Below, one piece after another: positions 1 through 6,696 of a DNA stretch of 7,251 nt. The position numbers and the translations under genes are program-made. The DNA comes from Bacillota bacterium (GTDB lineage: Bacteria > Bacillota_A > Clostridia > Clostridiales > Clostridiaceae): contig JAJXYA010000444.1 of the NCBI GenBank assembly GCA_021780795.1, positions 1 through 7,251 of the forward strand, given 5' to 3'. The number at the start of each line of letters is the position of its first letter. Position 1 is the first letter of the stretch. Under the pieces are notes generated by a model that was not told where the DNA came from, made no database searches, and saw nothing but the letters and a program-made list of their open reading frames with translations.

Positions 1-1308
1 TATCATTGTCACTTGAATCCAAAGGAGATTTTGGACAATAAAAAATTTGATAATATCACTCAAGTATGGCTTTATGGCGATCATTATAAATGGAGAGCTA
101 TGAGGAGTTATGGGATAGACGAAAAGTACATTACTGGAGATGGAAGCGATTATGAAAAATTTTTAGCTTATGCCAAGACGCTTTCAAGGGCAATAGGAAA
201 TCCGTTATATCACTGGACCCATTTAGAGCTTCAAAGATTTTTTGGGATTTACGAGGTTTTAAATGAGAAAACAGCACCATTAATTTGGGAAAAAGCTAAT
301 GAAAAGCTTAGAGGAGATGGATTTGCAGCTAGAGATTTGATAACCAAGTCAAAGGTGGAAGTTATTTGTACTACTGATGACCCTGTAGATTCTTTAGAAA
401 ACCATATAAAAATTAAAGAACTTAAAGATTTTAATGTAAACGTTCTTCCTGCTTTCAGACCTGATAAGGCAATTGAAATAAATAGAGATACTTTTCTTCC
501 ATGGCTTGAAAAACTTAGACAAGCATCTGGAGAAGCTGTTTTGAATTTGGATGGATTTATAGTAGCTTTAACTTCAAGAATCGAATTTTTTAATTCCTTA
601 GGCTGCAAAGTTTCCGATCATGCCTTAGATGAAGTAGTATATTTGGAAGCAGATAAAGATGAAATAGCTAAAATTTTTGATAAAGCATTAAAAGGAGAAA
701 AGGTAACTAAAGAAGAAGAATGTAAATATAAAACTTATGTTTTAAAATTCTTTGGTGAGATGTATCATAAACATAATTGGGTAATGCAACTTCATATAGC
801 AGCTTTAAGAAATAACAATACAAGGATGTTCAATAAATTAGGACCAGATACTGGCTTTGATTCTGTTAATGATTTAAGCATTGCTTATCCATTATCAAGA
901 TTTTTGGATTCACTTGATAAAGAAGGAAGACTTCCTAAAACTATTTTATATACATTAAATCCTAAAGATAACTATGTTTTAGGTACTATGCTTGGTAATT
1001 TTCAAGGAAGTGAAGTTTCAGGAAAAATACAATTTGGTTCAGCTTGGTGGATTAACGATCATAAAGATGGTATGGAGGAGCAGATGAAAGCACTAGGAAA
1101 CTTAGGAATGCTTAGTACCTTTGTTGGAATGCTAACTGATTCTAGAAGTTTCTTATCTTATACAAGACATGAGTATTTTAGAAGAATTCTTTGTAATCTC
1201 ATTGGAGAATGGGTTGAAAATGGAGAATTTACAGATGATATAGAAATATTAGGAGAACTAGTGAAAAATATTTCCTATAAAAATGCTAAAATGTATTTTG
1301 GGTTTTAG
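1..1308 (+). CDS. uxaC: Uronate isomerase (glucuronate/galacturonate isomerase), 5'-truncated by the window edge
   Basis: UxaC interconverts D-galacturonate and D-tagaturonate, and D-glucuronate and D-fructuronate, as the first cytosolic step of hexuronate breakdown. The frame is open from base 1 and begins Tyr-His-Cys-His-Leu, the HxH metal-binding motif of this amidohydrolase-superfamily enzyme. The TTG at 13 is therefore an internal Leu codon, not the start. About 30 N-terminal residues should lie upstream, since the family is about 470 aa and 435 are visible. Numbered from the first visible residue, other family signatures are GDHYKWRAMR (26-35), TDDP (125-128), SDHALD (205-210), QLHIAALRNNNTRMF (263-277), FGSAWWINDHKDG (345-357) and DSR (380-382). 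No frameshift or internal stop is seen. It lies 124 bp upstream of the symporter on the same strand, separated by an inverted repeat, so co-transcription is possible but not certain. The identification is very secure; whether galacturonate or glucuronate is preferred cannot be read from sequence. Confidence 0.97.
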   Translation, partial: YHCHLNPKEILDNKKFDNITQVWLYGDHYKWRAMRSYGIDEKYITGDGSDYEKFLAYAKTLSRAIGNPLYHWTHLELQRFFGIYEVLNEKTAPLIWEKANEKLRGDGFAARDLITKSKVEVICTTDDPVDSLENHIKIKELKDFNVNVLPAFRPDKAIEINRDTFLPWLEKLRQASGEAVLNLDGFIVALTSRIEFFNSLGCKVSDHALDEVVYLEADKDEIAKIFDKALKGEKVTKEEECKYKTYVLKFFGEMYHKHNWVMQLHIAALRNNNTRMFNKLGPDTGFDSVNDLSIAYPLSRFLDSLDKEGRLPKTILYTLNPKDNYVLGTMLGNFQGSEVSGKIQFGSAWWINDHKDGMEEQMKALGNLGMLSTFVGMLTDSRSFLSYTRHEYFRRILCNLIGEWVENGEFTDDIEILGELVKNISYKNAKMYFGF

Positions 1309-1318
1309 AATAAAATAA

Positions 1319-1347
1319 TTGAAATAAATCAATGATAAATATTAATT
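1319..1347 (+). promoter_or_regulatory. Possible weak promoter for the symporter gene
   Basis: TTGAAA at 1319-1324 resembles a -35 box, and AT-rich -10-like hexamers lie 15-16 bp downstream (TATTAA at 1340-1345, ATTAAT at 1341-1346). Transcription from here would start just before the operator-like site at 1358-1373, a classic position for repression. A perfect TATAAT also lies at 1401-1406, but no reasonable -35 box stands 16-18 bp upstream of it. In DNA this AT-rich such matches are common, so the assignment is tentative. Read-through from uxaC is the main alternative. Confidence 0.25.
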
Positions 1348-1357
1348 AAGCACAAAT

Positions 1358-1373
1358 TTGTTAACGTGTGCAA
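1358..1373 (+). promoter_or_regulatory. Operator-like site 1, upstream of the symporter
   Basis: TTGTTAACGTGTGCAA has TTG/CAA outer arms around a central CG, the layout typical of LacI-family operators. It matches 15 of 16 bases of the site at 2946-2961 upstream of uxaB, and 13 of 16 of the reverse complement of the site at 3012-3027. Recurrence in both regulatory gaps of one pathway is the main evidence. Its right half runs into the 5' arm of the inverted repeat at 1369-1393. The regulator is not encoded in the window. Regulation of this gene by the site is inferred. Confidence 0.55.
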
Positions 1374-1399
1374 AGTGAGTATCTCACTTTGCATGTTAA
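1361..1399. repeat. Long inverted repeat in the uxaC-symporter gap (hairpin or double operator)
   Basis: An 11-bp perfect stem, TGCAAAGTGAG (1369-1379) with CTCACTTTGCA (1383-1393), encloses a 3-nt TAT loop. Outer arms TTAACGTG (1361-1368) and CATGTTAA (1392-1399) continue the symmetry with a 2-nt offset. As RNA it would make a stable hairpin. The downstream side is AT-rich but has no run of U, so it is not a textbook intrinsic terminator. It may be a weak terminator or 3'-end stabiliser for uxaC mRNA, or a DNA site, because its flanks repeat the operator motif in inverted orientation. The structure is plain in the sequence; its role is not. Confidence 0.6.
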
Positions 1400-1432
1400 A
1401 TATAATAAATTCATATAAAAGGAGAAACCAAA

Positions 1433-2791
1433 ATGAAAAAGATGAGTCTTAAAGAAAAAATTTCATACGGCTTTGGAGACTTTGGTAATGGATTTATGTT
1501 TGATTTAGGTCAAGCGTATTTGCTAAAGTTTTATACCGATGTTTGCGGTATAGCTAGTGTGGCGGCAGGAGGAATATTTTTATTTACAAAATTATTTGAT
1601 GCATTTATGGACCCTATTGCGGGTACTGTAATCGATTCAAGAAAAAAGGTTGGTAAGTATGGAAGATTTAGGCCTGTAATGTTTATTTCCAGTATATTTT
1701 TAGGTATTTTGACGGTATTAACCTTCATAACTCCTAATACTTCTATTCATGGAAGGCTGATATATGGGTATGTAACATATATGCTTTGGGGATTGATGTA
1801 TTCCTTTACAAATGTACCATATGGTTCTTTAGGTTCAGTAGTAACTCAAGATGTACAGGAAAGAAGTCAACTGGCTACATTTAGACAGGCAGGTTCTTTA
1901 GGATCATTATTAATAACAGGTGTAGTATTTATGCCCATAGCAACTAGTGTGGGAAACACCAGAGTTGGTTTTGCAGTTGCTGCAACAATAATGTCTATAA
2001 TAGGAATTTTATCATTTTTTATAACCTTTAAAAACACAAGAGAAGTTGTTGAAGTTAAAAGATCAACAGAAAAAGTTACAGCACGTCAGCTTGCAAATGC
2101 TGTGTTTTCAAATAAACCACTGTTAACAGTAATTCTAATGACAATATTTTCGATTTCAGCTTATAATATTAAAACAGCAATGATGGTGTACTTTTGTCAG
2201 TATTATTTAGGCAATGTCAAATATATGATAATTATTAATTTCTTTAGTATAGGAAGTTCTATTGTAGCTATAATATTCATTCCTCAACTTGTTAAATTAT
2301 TAGGAAAGAAAAGAGCATCAGTACTTGGATTTGCTATGAGTTTTATAGCTGATGGACTTAACTTTATTTTACCAGTTCATTTAGTTTCATTTACTTTATT
2401 AATGGCTATTTCCTTCGTTGGTATAAGTATTCCAAATGGAATAACTTGGGCTTTTGTTTCTGATGTTATAGATTATGGTCATTGGCATACAGGTGAAAGA
2501 AGAGAAGGAATAACTTATGCAGCATTTAATTTTTCTAGAAAAATAGCACAATCTATTGCAGGAGCTCTTTCTGGTTTTGGATTAGGATTAATTGGATATG
2601 TTCCGAATGTAAGACAAACTGCTCAAACTTTGCTTGGAATCAAAGGACTTTTGATGCTTTATCCAGCAATTGCATTAGTAATAGCAGCTATAGTAATAGG
2701 AATTTTATACGGATTATCAGATAAGAAATTTGAAGAAATAGTAGCAGATCTTCAAAATGGGAAGACGGAATTTACACAAATTCAACAATAA
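1433..2791 (+). CDS. GPH-family (glycoside-pentoside-hexuronide) sugar:cation symporter
   Basis: This is an integral membrane transporter of 452 aa, the usual GPH/MelB length, with about 12 predicted helices. Clear hydrophobic stretches lie near residues 40-57, 81-101, 108-131, 155-175, 180-199, 230-257, 264-284, 316-337, 370-389 and 405-427. Family marks include FDAFMDP (55-61), whose Asp56 and Asp60 have the same four-residue spacing as the cation-site pair of MelB, the loop GKYGRFRP (74-81), and the cytoplasmic motif DVIDYGHWHTGERREG (344-359) before helix 11. The ATG has AAAGGAG (1418-1424) 8 nt upstream. Lying between uxaC and uxaB, with a shared operator-like motif, it most likely imports galacturonate, glucuronate or a small uronide, with H+ or Na+. 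Substrate and cation are inferred from context only; a pentoside or glycoside cannot be excluded. Proteobacterial loci usually use ExuT, from another MFS branch, for this step. Confidence 0.9.
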   Translation: MKKMSLKEKISYGFGDFGNGFMFDLGQAYLLKFYTDVCGIASVAAGGIFLFTKLFDAFMDPIAGTVIDSRKKVGKYGRFRPVMFISSIFLGILTVLTFITPNTSIHGRLIYGYVTYMLWGLMYSFTNVPYGSLGSVVTQDVQERSQLATFRQAGSLGSLLITGVVFMPIATSVGNTRVGFAVAATIMSIIGILSFFITFKNTREVVEVKRSTEKVTARQLANAVFSNKPLLTVILMTIFSISAYNIKTAMMVYFCQYYLGNVKYMIIINFFSIGSSIVAIIFIPQLVKLLGKKRASVLGFAMSFIADGLNFILPVHLVSFTLLMAISFVGISIPNGITWAFVSDVIDYGHWHTGERREGITYAAFNFSRKIAQSIAGALSGFGLGLIGYVPNVRQTAQTLLGIKGLLMLYPAIALVIAAIVIGILYGLSDKKFEEIVADLQNGKTEFTQIQQ

Positions 2792-2803
2792 TTTTAAATA
2801 ATA

Positions 2804-2840
2804 TACAGTAAAAATAAAATGTTCACTGTAAAAGTGTTTT
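2804..2840 (+). terminator. Possible weak terminator after the symporter gene
   Basis: Thirteen bases past the symporter stop codon, TACAGT (2804-2809) can pair with ACTGTA (2825-2830) across a 15-nt loop. Alternatively, CACT (2824-2827) pairs with AGTG (2833-2836), followed directly by TTTT. Both stems are short and AT-rich and they exclude each other, so termination here would be inefficient. It is listed because it is the only terminator-like structure between the symporter and uxaB. Confidence 0.2.
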
Positions 2841-2845
2841 AGTTG

Positions 2846-2920
2846 ATGATGGGATGCTATCATGCTAAATATGTAAATGCAGTTAAAAATTTATTAGAGG
2901 ATTGCAAAACAATAAAATAA
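2846..2920 (+). other. Very short ORF (24 codons) in the symporter-uxaB gap, probably not a gene
   Basis: An ATG-initiated frame encodes 24 residues, beginning MMGCYHAKYVNAV, and ends in TAA. A TTG immediately before the ATG is also in frame, and a TAG lies directly upstream of that TTG. The predicted peptide is mixed and fairly hydrophilic with a helix-like second half. No convincing Shine-Dalgarno sequence precedes it; the nearest purine run is AAAAGTG at 2830-2836, partly inside a possible hairpin. It ends before the uxaB promoter. It could be a leader peptide, the relic of a lost gene, or chance. I recognise no homolog. Confidence 0.12.
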
Positions 2921-2945
2921 TTTAAATAAAAAAGTATAATTGGTA

Positions 2946-2961
2946 TTGTTAACGTGTTCAA
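2946..2961 (+). promoter_or_regulatory. Operator-like site 2, overlapping the uxaB -35 region
   Basis: TTGTTAACGTGTTCAA is nearly identical to site 1 (15/16). It has TTG/CAA arms and a central ACGT. It also fits the Bacillus cre consensus TGWNANCGNTNWCA with a single mismatch (2947-2960). It covers the proposed -35 hexamer of the uxaB promoter, so a bound regulator should block RNA polymerase. A pathway-specific LacI-family repressor and CcpA are both plausible readers. Confidence 0.6.
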
Positions 2962-2977
2962 TAAATGATATTATAAT
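2949..2977 (+). promoter_or_regulatory. Likely sigma-A promoter of the uxaB-uxaA-kdgA-kdgK operon
   Basis: TTAACG (2949-2954; 4/6 to TTGACA) lies 17 bp from a perfect TATAAT (2972-2977). Transcription would begin near 2984, giving a leader of roughly 67 nt before the uxaB ATG. The leader would contain operator-like site 3. A second TATAAT at 2935-2940 has no suitably spaced -35 box. Overlap with operator-like site 2 supports a regulated promoter. Confidence 0.5.
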
Positions 2978-3010
2978 CTTTATAAGGATTGTTTTATTGT
3001 TGTTTATAAA

Positions 3011-3028
3011 ATTGTTCATGTTAACAAT
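3011..3028 (+). promoter_or_regulatory. Operator-like site 3, palindrome in the uxaB leader
   Basis: ATTGTTCATGTTAACAAT has perfect 6-bp outer arms, ATTGTT and AACAAT. Its reverse complement matches site 2 at 13 of 16 core positions, so it reads as the same motif in inverted orientation. It lies between the presumed transcription start and the uxaB ribosome binding site (GGAGG, 3038-3042). Its centre is 66 bp from that of site 2, about six helical turns. A bound protein could act as a roadblock or as a partner in DNA looping. Confidence 0.6.
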
Positions 3029-3050
3029 ATTTTAAATGGAGGAATAAAAA

Positions 3051-4499
3051 ATGAGATTGAATAAAAGTAGTTATGAACAGTACAAAGAGTATCCCGAAAA
3101 AATAGTGCAATTTGGAGAAGGAAATTTTTTAAGAGCATTTGTAGATTGGCAAATAGATAAAATGAATAAAGAAATAGGATTTAATGGCTCTGTAGTGGTT
3201 GTGCAACCTATAGAATTTGGATTAGTTGAAAGGCTAAATGAGCAAGATGGTCTTTATACCCTTTATTTGCAAGGGATAAAAGATGGAAAAGCAGTAAAGG
3301 AACATTCTTTAATTAATAGCATTAGTAGAGGAATAGATCCGTATAAGGAGTTTGATGAATATTTAAAGGTAGCTGAAAATGCTGAAATAAGATTTATTAT
3401 TTCCAATACTACAGAAGCTGGAATAGCTTTCGATGGAAATGATAAATTTACAGATTCGCCACAAAAAAGTTTTCCAGGAAAACTAACGAAGTTTTTACAT
3501 CATAGATTTAAATGCTTTAATGGAGATAATAGCAAAGGTTTAATTATTATTCCTTGTGAGCTTATAGACAGAAATGGAGAAAAGTTAAAAGAAACTGTAT
3601 TAAAATATGCAGAACTTTGGAACTTAGAAAAAGAATTTGTAAAATGGATAAATGAAGCTAGTACGTTTTGTAACAGCTTAGTAGATAGAATAGTAACTGG
3701 ATATCCAAGAGATACAATAAAGGATATAGAAAAGGAATTAGGCTATGAAGATAATTTAGTAGATGTAGCAGAACAATTCCACTTGTGGGTTATCGAAGGA
3801 CCAGAATGGATAAAGAATGAATTTCCTGCAGAAAAAATTGGTTTAAATGTAAAGTTTGTAGAGGATATGACACCATATAGAACTAGAAAAGTAAGAATTT
3901 TAAATGGAGCTCATACAGCACTAGTTCCAGTATCCTACCTTTATGGACTAGAAACAGTAGGTGAAGCTGTAGAACATGAGGTTACTCACAAATTCATAGA
4001 AGATGTCATTTATGAAGAAATAATTCCAACTTTAGATTTGTCAGAGGAAGAATTAAAGTATTTTGCTGGTGCTGTAATTGAAAGATTTAAAAATCCTTTT
4101 GTTAAACATTATTTGATGAGTATTGCATTAAATTCTATATCAAAATTTGAAACAAGAGATTTGCCTACTTTACTGGAATATGTAAATAGAAAAGGACAGC
4201 TTCCTAAAAAATTAGTGTTTTCTTTAGCAGCTTTAATAAAATTTTATGCTGGAAAAAGAGGAGAAGAAGAAATAAAGCTAGCTGACGACGAAGATGTATT
4301 ACAATCATTTAAATCTCTTTGGGACAACTTTGATGGAACTAAAGAGGGCTTGAACAGTATTGTAAATAATGTGCTATCTTGGGATAATAAATGGAAAATG
4401 AATTTGAATAATGTCAAAGGACTTACCAATTTAGTTACTTATTATTTAGATAAAATTGAAAATCAAGGCATTAAAGAAGCTATTAAAGAAGTGTTATAA
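3051..4499 (+). CDS. uxaB: Tagaturonate reductase (altronate oxidoreductase)
   Basis: UxaB is a cytosolic NAD-dependent enzyme that reduces D-tagaturonate to D-altronate, the second intracellular step of galacturonate use. The 482-aa product has the layout of the long-chain mannitol dehydrogenase/UxaB family. An N-terminal dinucleotide-binding domain contains [10 protein letters not shown] (21-30). The conserved segment CNSLVDRIV lies at 207-215. The C-terminal catalytic domain carries the family motif KxxxxNxxH, seen as K280, N285 and H288 in [15 protein letters not shown]. Length is normal. The ATG has GGAGG (3038-3042) 8 nt upstream. It is the first gene of the downstream operon; uxaA begins 19 nt after its stop codon. 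Fructuronate reductase (UxuB) and mannitol dehydrogenases are relatives, but the [10 protein letters not shown] form and the adjacent altronate dehydratase favour UxaB strongly. Confidence 0.95.
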   Translation: MRLNKSSYEQYKEYPEKIVQFGEGNFLRAFVDWQIDKMNKEIGFNGSVVVVQPIEFGLVERLNEQDGLYTLYLQGIKDGKAVKEHSLINSISRGIDPYKEFDEYLKVAENAEIRFIISNTTEAGIAFDGNDKFTDSPQKSFPGKLTKFLHHRFKCFNGDNSKGLIIIPCELIDRNGEKLKETVLKYAELWNLEKEFVKWINEASTFCNSLVDRIVTGYPRDTIKDIEKELGYEDNLVDVAEQFHLWVIEGPEWIKNEFPAEKIGLNVKFVEDMTPYRTRKVRILNGAHTALVPVSYLYGLETVGEAVEHEVTHKFIEDVIYEEIIPTLDLSEEELKYFAGAVIERFKNPFVKHYLMSIALNSISKFETRDLPTLLEYVNRKGQLPKKLVFSLAALIKFYAGKRGEEEIKLADDEDVLQSFKSLWDNFDGTKEGLNSIVNNVLSWDNKWKMNLNNVKGLTNLVTYYLDKIENQGIKEAIKEVL

Positions 4500-4506
4500 T
4501 AATGTT

Positions 4507-4510
4507 GGAG
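4507..4510 (+). promoter_or_regulatory. Ribosome binding site that fixes the uxaA start
   Basis: GGAG at 4507-4510 lies 8 nt before the ATG at 4519. This supports 4519 over the in-frame ATG at 4456, which lies inside uxaB and has no comparable site. An ATG at 4511 is out of frame. Confidence 0.7.
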
Positions 4511-4518
4511 ATGGTTTT

Positions 4519-6006
4519 ATGAAATCAATTATTAAAATAGATACTAAGGATAATGTGGCAGTAGCATTAAAAGATCTTGTGCAAGGTGAAAGTATTGCTG
4601 TTGAAGAAAAGGAAATAGTTATTAAAGAAGCTATAAATAGGGGGCATAAAATAGCTATATCTGATATTAGAAAAGATGAGGATGTAGTAAAGTATGGTTT
4701 TCCTATAGGGCATGCTATTTTAGATATATTGGAAGGTCAATTAGTTCACACACATAACATTAAGACAAATTTAGATGGGATAAAAGAATATACCTATAAC
4801 AAAAAACTATCACAAAATGATTGTGAAATTGTAGATATGAAATTTAAAGGTTATGTAAGAAAAAATGGAACTGTAGGAATTAGAAATGAATTATGGATAG
4901 TTCCAACTGTTGGGTGTGTAAATGGTATAGCAGAAAATATTCTTAAAAGTTTTAAAAATGAAATTGGTAAACTAGAGATTGATAACACTTTAGTATTAAA
5001 GCATAATTATGGTTGTTCTCAGCTTGGGGATGACCATTTAAATACCAAGACTATTTTAAAAGATGTAGTGAAACATCCTAATGCAGGTGGTATATTAGTA
5101 TTGGGCTTAGGTTGTGAGAATAATAATTTAGAGGAGTTTAGAGAGTTTTTGGGTGAATTTGATGAAAATAGAGTTAAATTTCTAGTTGCTCAAAAAGTTT
5201 CAGATGAAATTGAAGCAGGTGTAGAGCTTTTAAAAGGATTGTATGATAATATGAAGAAAGATACTCGAGAAGAAGTATCTATATCAGAACTAAAATTAGG
5301 TTTAAAATGTGGCGGATCTGATGGATTTTCTGGAATTACAGCAAATCCGCTATTAGGTAAGCTTTCAGACTTAGTTATAAAAAATGGAGGAACTACAGTT
5401 CTTACAGAGGTTCCTGAGATGTTTGGAGCGGAAACATTACTTATGAATAGAGCAAGCAATGAAGAAGTTTTTGATAAAACCGTTAATTTAATCAATGATT
5501 TTAAAAAATATTTTATGTCTTATAACCAGCCTGTATACGAAAATCCATCCCCAGGAAATAAAGCAGGTGGTATAACTACTTTAGAAGATAAATCTTTAGG
5601 TTGTACTCAAAAATCTGGAAGTTCAGAAGTAGTTGATGTGCTAAAATATGGAGAGGTCTTAAAAAATAAAGGACTTAATTTATTGAGTGCTCCAGGTAAC
5701 GATTTAGTAGCTGCGTCCGCTTTAGCAGCTTCAGGTTGCCAAATGGTTTTATTTACCACAGGAAGAGGTACTCCCTTTGGAAGTTTTGTTCCCACAATGA
5801 AAATATCCACCAATACTGAGTTGTTTAACTTTAAAAAAGGTTGGATAGACTTTAATGCTGGAAGTTTGCTTGAAGATAAATCTATGGAACAATTGCTAGA
5901 ACAATTTTTAGCATATGTTGTAAAGGTAGCTAGTGGAGAATTTGTTAATAACGAAAAAAATGATTTTAGAGAAATAGCCATATTTAAAAATGGAGTAACT
6001 CTTTAA
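4519..6006 (+). CDS. uxaA: Altronate dehydratase
   Basis: UxaA removes water from D-altronate to give 2-keto-3-deoxy-D-gluconate; the characterised family members need a divalent metal such as Fe2+ or Mn2+. The product from ATG 4519 is 495 aa, the length I know for the E. coli enzyme, and starts MKSIIKIDTKDNVAVALKDL, lining up with that family's N-terminus. A SAF-type domain covers about residues 10-80 (GHKIAI, PIGHAI, HTHN). The catalytic region follows with RNELWIVPTVGCVNGIA (122-138), NYGCSQLGDDH (163-173), LGLGCENN (195-202), CGGSDGFSGITANP (264-277), TEVPEMFGAE (296-305), SPGNKAGGITTLEDKSLGCTQ (344-364) and the terminal NDFREIAIFKNGVTL. Several conserved Cys and His residues lie in these motifs and could bind the metal. 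An in-frame ATG at 4456 would add 21 residues, but these are the uxaB 3' end read in another frame. kdgA follows after 23 nt. Confidence 0.97.
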   Translation: MKSIIKIDTKDNVAVALKDLVQGESIAVEEKEIVIKEAINRGHKIAISDIRKDEDVVKYGFPIGHAILDILEGQLVHTHNIKTNLDGIKEYTYNKKLSQNDCEIVDMKFKGYVRKNGTVGIRNELWIVPTVGCVNGIAENILKSFKNEIGKLEIDNTLVLKHNYGCSQLGDDHLNTKTILKDVVKHPNAGGILVLGLGCENNNLEEFREFLGEFDENRVKFLVAQKVSDEIEAGVELLKGLYDNMKKDTREEVSISELKLGLKCGGSDGFSGITANPLLGKLSDLVIKNGGTTVLTEVPEMFGAETLLMNRASNEEVFDKTVNLINDFKKYFMSYNQPVYENPSPGNKAGGITTLEDKSLGCTQKSGSSEVVDVLKYGEVLKNKGLNLLSAPGNDLVAASALAASGCQMVLFTTGRGTPFGSFVPTMKISTNTELFNFKKGWIDFNAGSLLEDKSMEQLLEQFLAYVVKVASGEFVNNEKNDFREIAIFKNGVTL

Positions 6007-6029
6007 AATATAATTTAGGAGGAGTAGTT

Positions 6030-6677
6030 ATGAAAAGAATTGAAACGATAAAAAAAATATTAGATGCTGGCATTGTGGCAGTTATAAGAGCTGAGTCTAA
6101 GGATGAAGCAATCAAGATTATTGATGCTGTAAAAAAGGGCGGAATTAAAGCTTTAGAAATAACTTTAACAGTTCCGGGAGCAGTAGATATAATTAAAGAA
6201 ATATCAGAAATTTATAAAGATGAAGATGTAATAATAGGGGCAGGTACTGTTCTTGATGCAGAAACAGCCAGACTATGTATTCTTAATGGAGCATCCTTTG
6301 TTGTTAGTCCATACTTTGATGCTGATACTGTAAAGTTATGTAATAGATATAGGATACCAGTAATGCCAGGAATTATGACGGTAAAAGAAGCTATAGAAGC
6401 TTTAGAATATGGTGTAGAAATTTTAAAGGTATTCCCAGGAAATGCTTATGGACCTTCAATAATAAGTTCATTTAAAGGCCCGATACCTCAGGCTAACTTT
6501 ATGCCAACAGGAGGAGTAAATTTAGATAATATTAAAGACTGGATTAAAGCAGGTGCAGTAGCAGTTGGTACAGGCAGTGACTTGACTAGAGGTGCAAAGA
6601 CAGGTGATTATGAACTTGTTACTGAAACAGCAGCTAAGTTTGTAGCAGCAGTTAAAGTTGCTATGGAAAATAAATAA
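6030..6677 (+). CDS. kdgA: 2-keto-3-deoxy-6-phosphogluconate (KDPG) / KHG aldolase
   Basis: This class I aldolase cleaves KDPG to pyruvate and glyceraldehyde 3-phosphate, feeding galacturonate carbon into glycolysis. The 215-aa product is a single TIM-barrel domain of normal length for the Eda/KdgA family. Visible features are IVAVIRAES (15-23), the catalytic Glu in ALEITL (E43), GAGTVL (70-75), VSPYFDADTV (92-101), MPGIMTV (112-118), the Schiff-base lysine in ILKVFPGNAYGP (K133) and the phosphate-binding MPTGGV (158-163). The ATG has a strong AGGAGG (6017-6022) 7 nt upstream. The gene lies 23 nt after uxaA and ends 19 nt before kdgK, so it is surely part of the same transcript. Activity on 4-hydroxy-2-oxoglutarate (KHG) is common in the family and cannot be excluded. 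The symbol eda is equally used for this protein; kdgA is chosen for its place in a uronate operon. Confidence 0.96.
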   Translation: MKRIETIKKILDAGIVAVIRAESKDEAIKIIDAVKKGGIKALEITLTVPGAVDIIKEISEIYKDEDVIIGAGTVLDAETARLCILNGASFVVSPYFDADTVKLCNRYRIPVMPGIMTVKEAIEALEYGVEILKVFPGNAYGPSIISSFKGPIPQANFMPTGGVNLDNIKDWIKAGAVAVGTGSDLTRGAKTGDYELVTETAAKFVAAVKVAMENK

Positions 6678-6696
6678 TAGAAGGGTGTAGATATGT

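Noticed and set aside
249..608. Minus-strand open frame of 119 codons inside uxaC
   Set aside because: It is antisense to strongly conserved uxaC codons, with Ser/Phe-rich low-complexity translation and no ribosome binding site or known motif.
1369..1393. Intrinsic terminator for uxaC
   Set aside because: The stem is strong but is followed by TGTTAAATATAAT rather than a T-run, so it is reported as an inverted repeat of uncertain role.
2119..2130. Perfect 12-bp palindrome ACTGTTAACAGT inside the symporter gene, sharing TGTTAAC with the operators
   Set aside because: It lacks the TTG/CAA outer arms and central CG, and lies mid-gene within codons for ordinary hydrophobic residues. Most likely chance.
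2935..2940. Perfect TATAAT upstream of uxaB operator-like site 2
   Set aside because: No -35-like hexamer stands 16-18 bp upstream (TTGCAA at 2902-2907 is 27 bp away). The TATAAT at 2972 is better placed.
5190..5981. Two minus-strand open frames (5190-5495 and 5607-5981) inside uxaA
   Set aside because: Both mirror conserved uxaA codons. Their translations show no family resemblance and the sense gene is certain.
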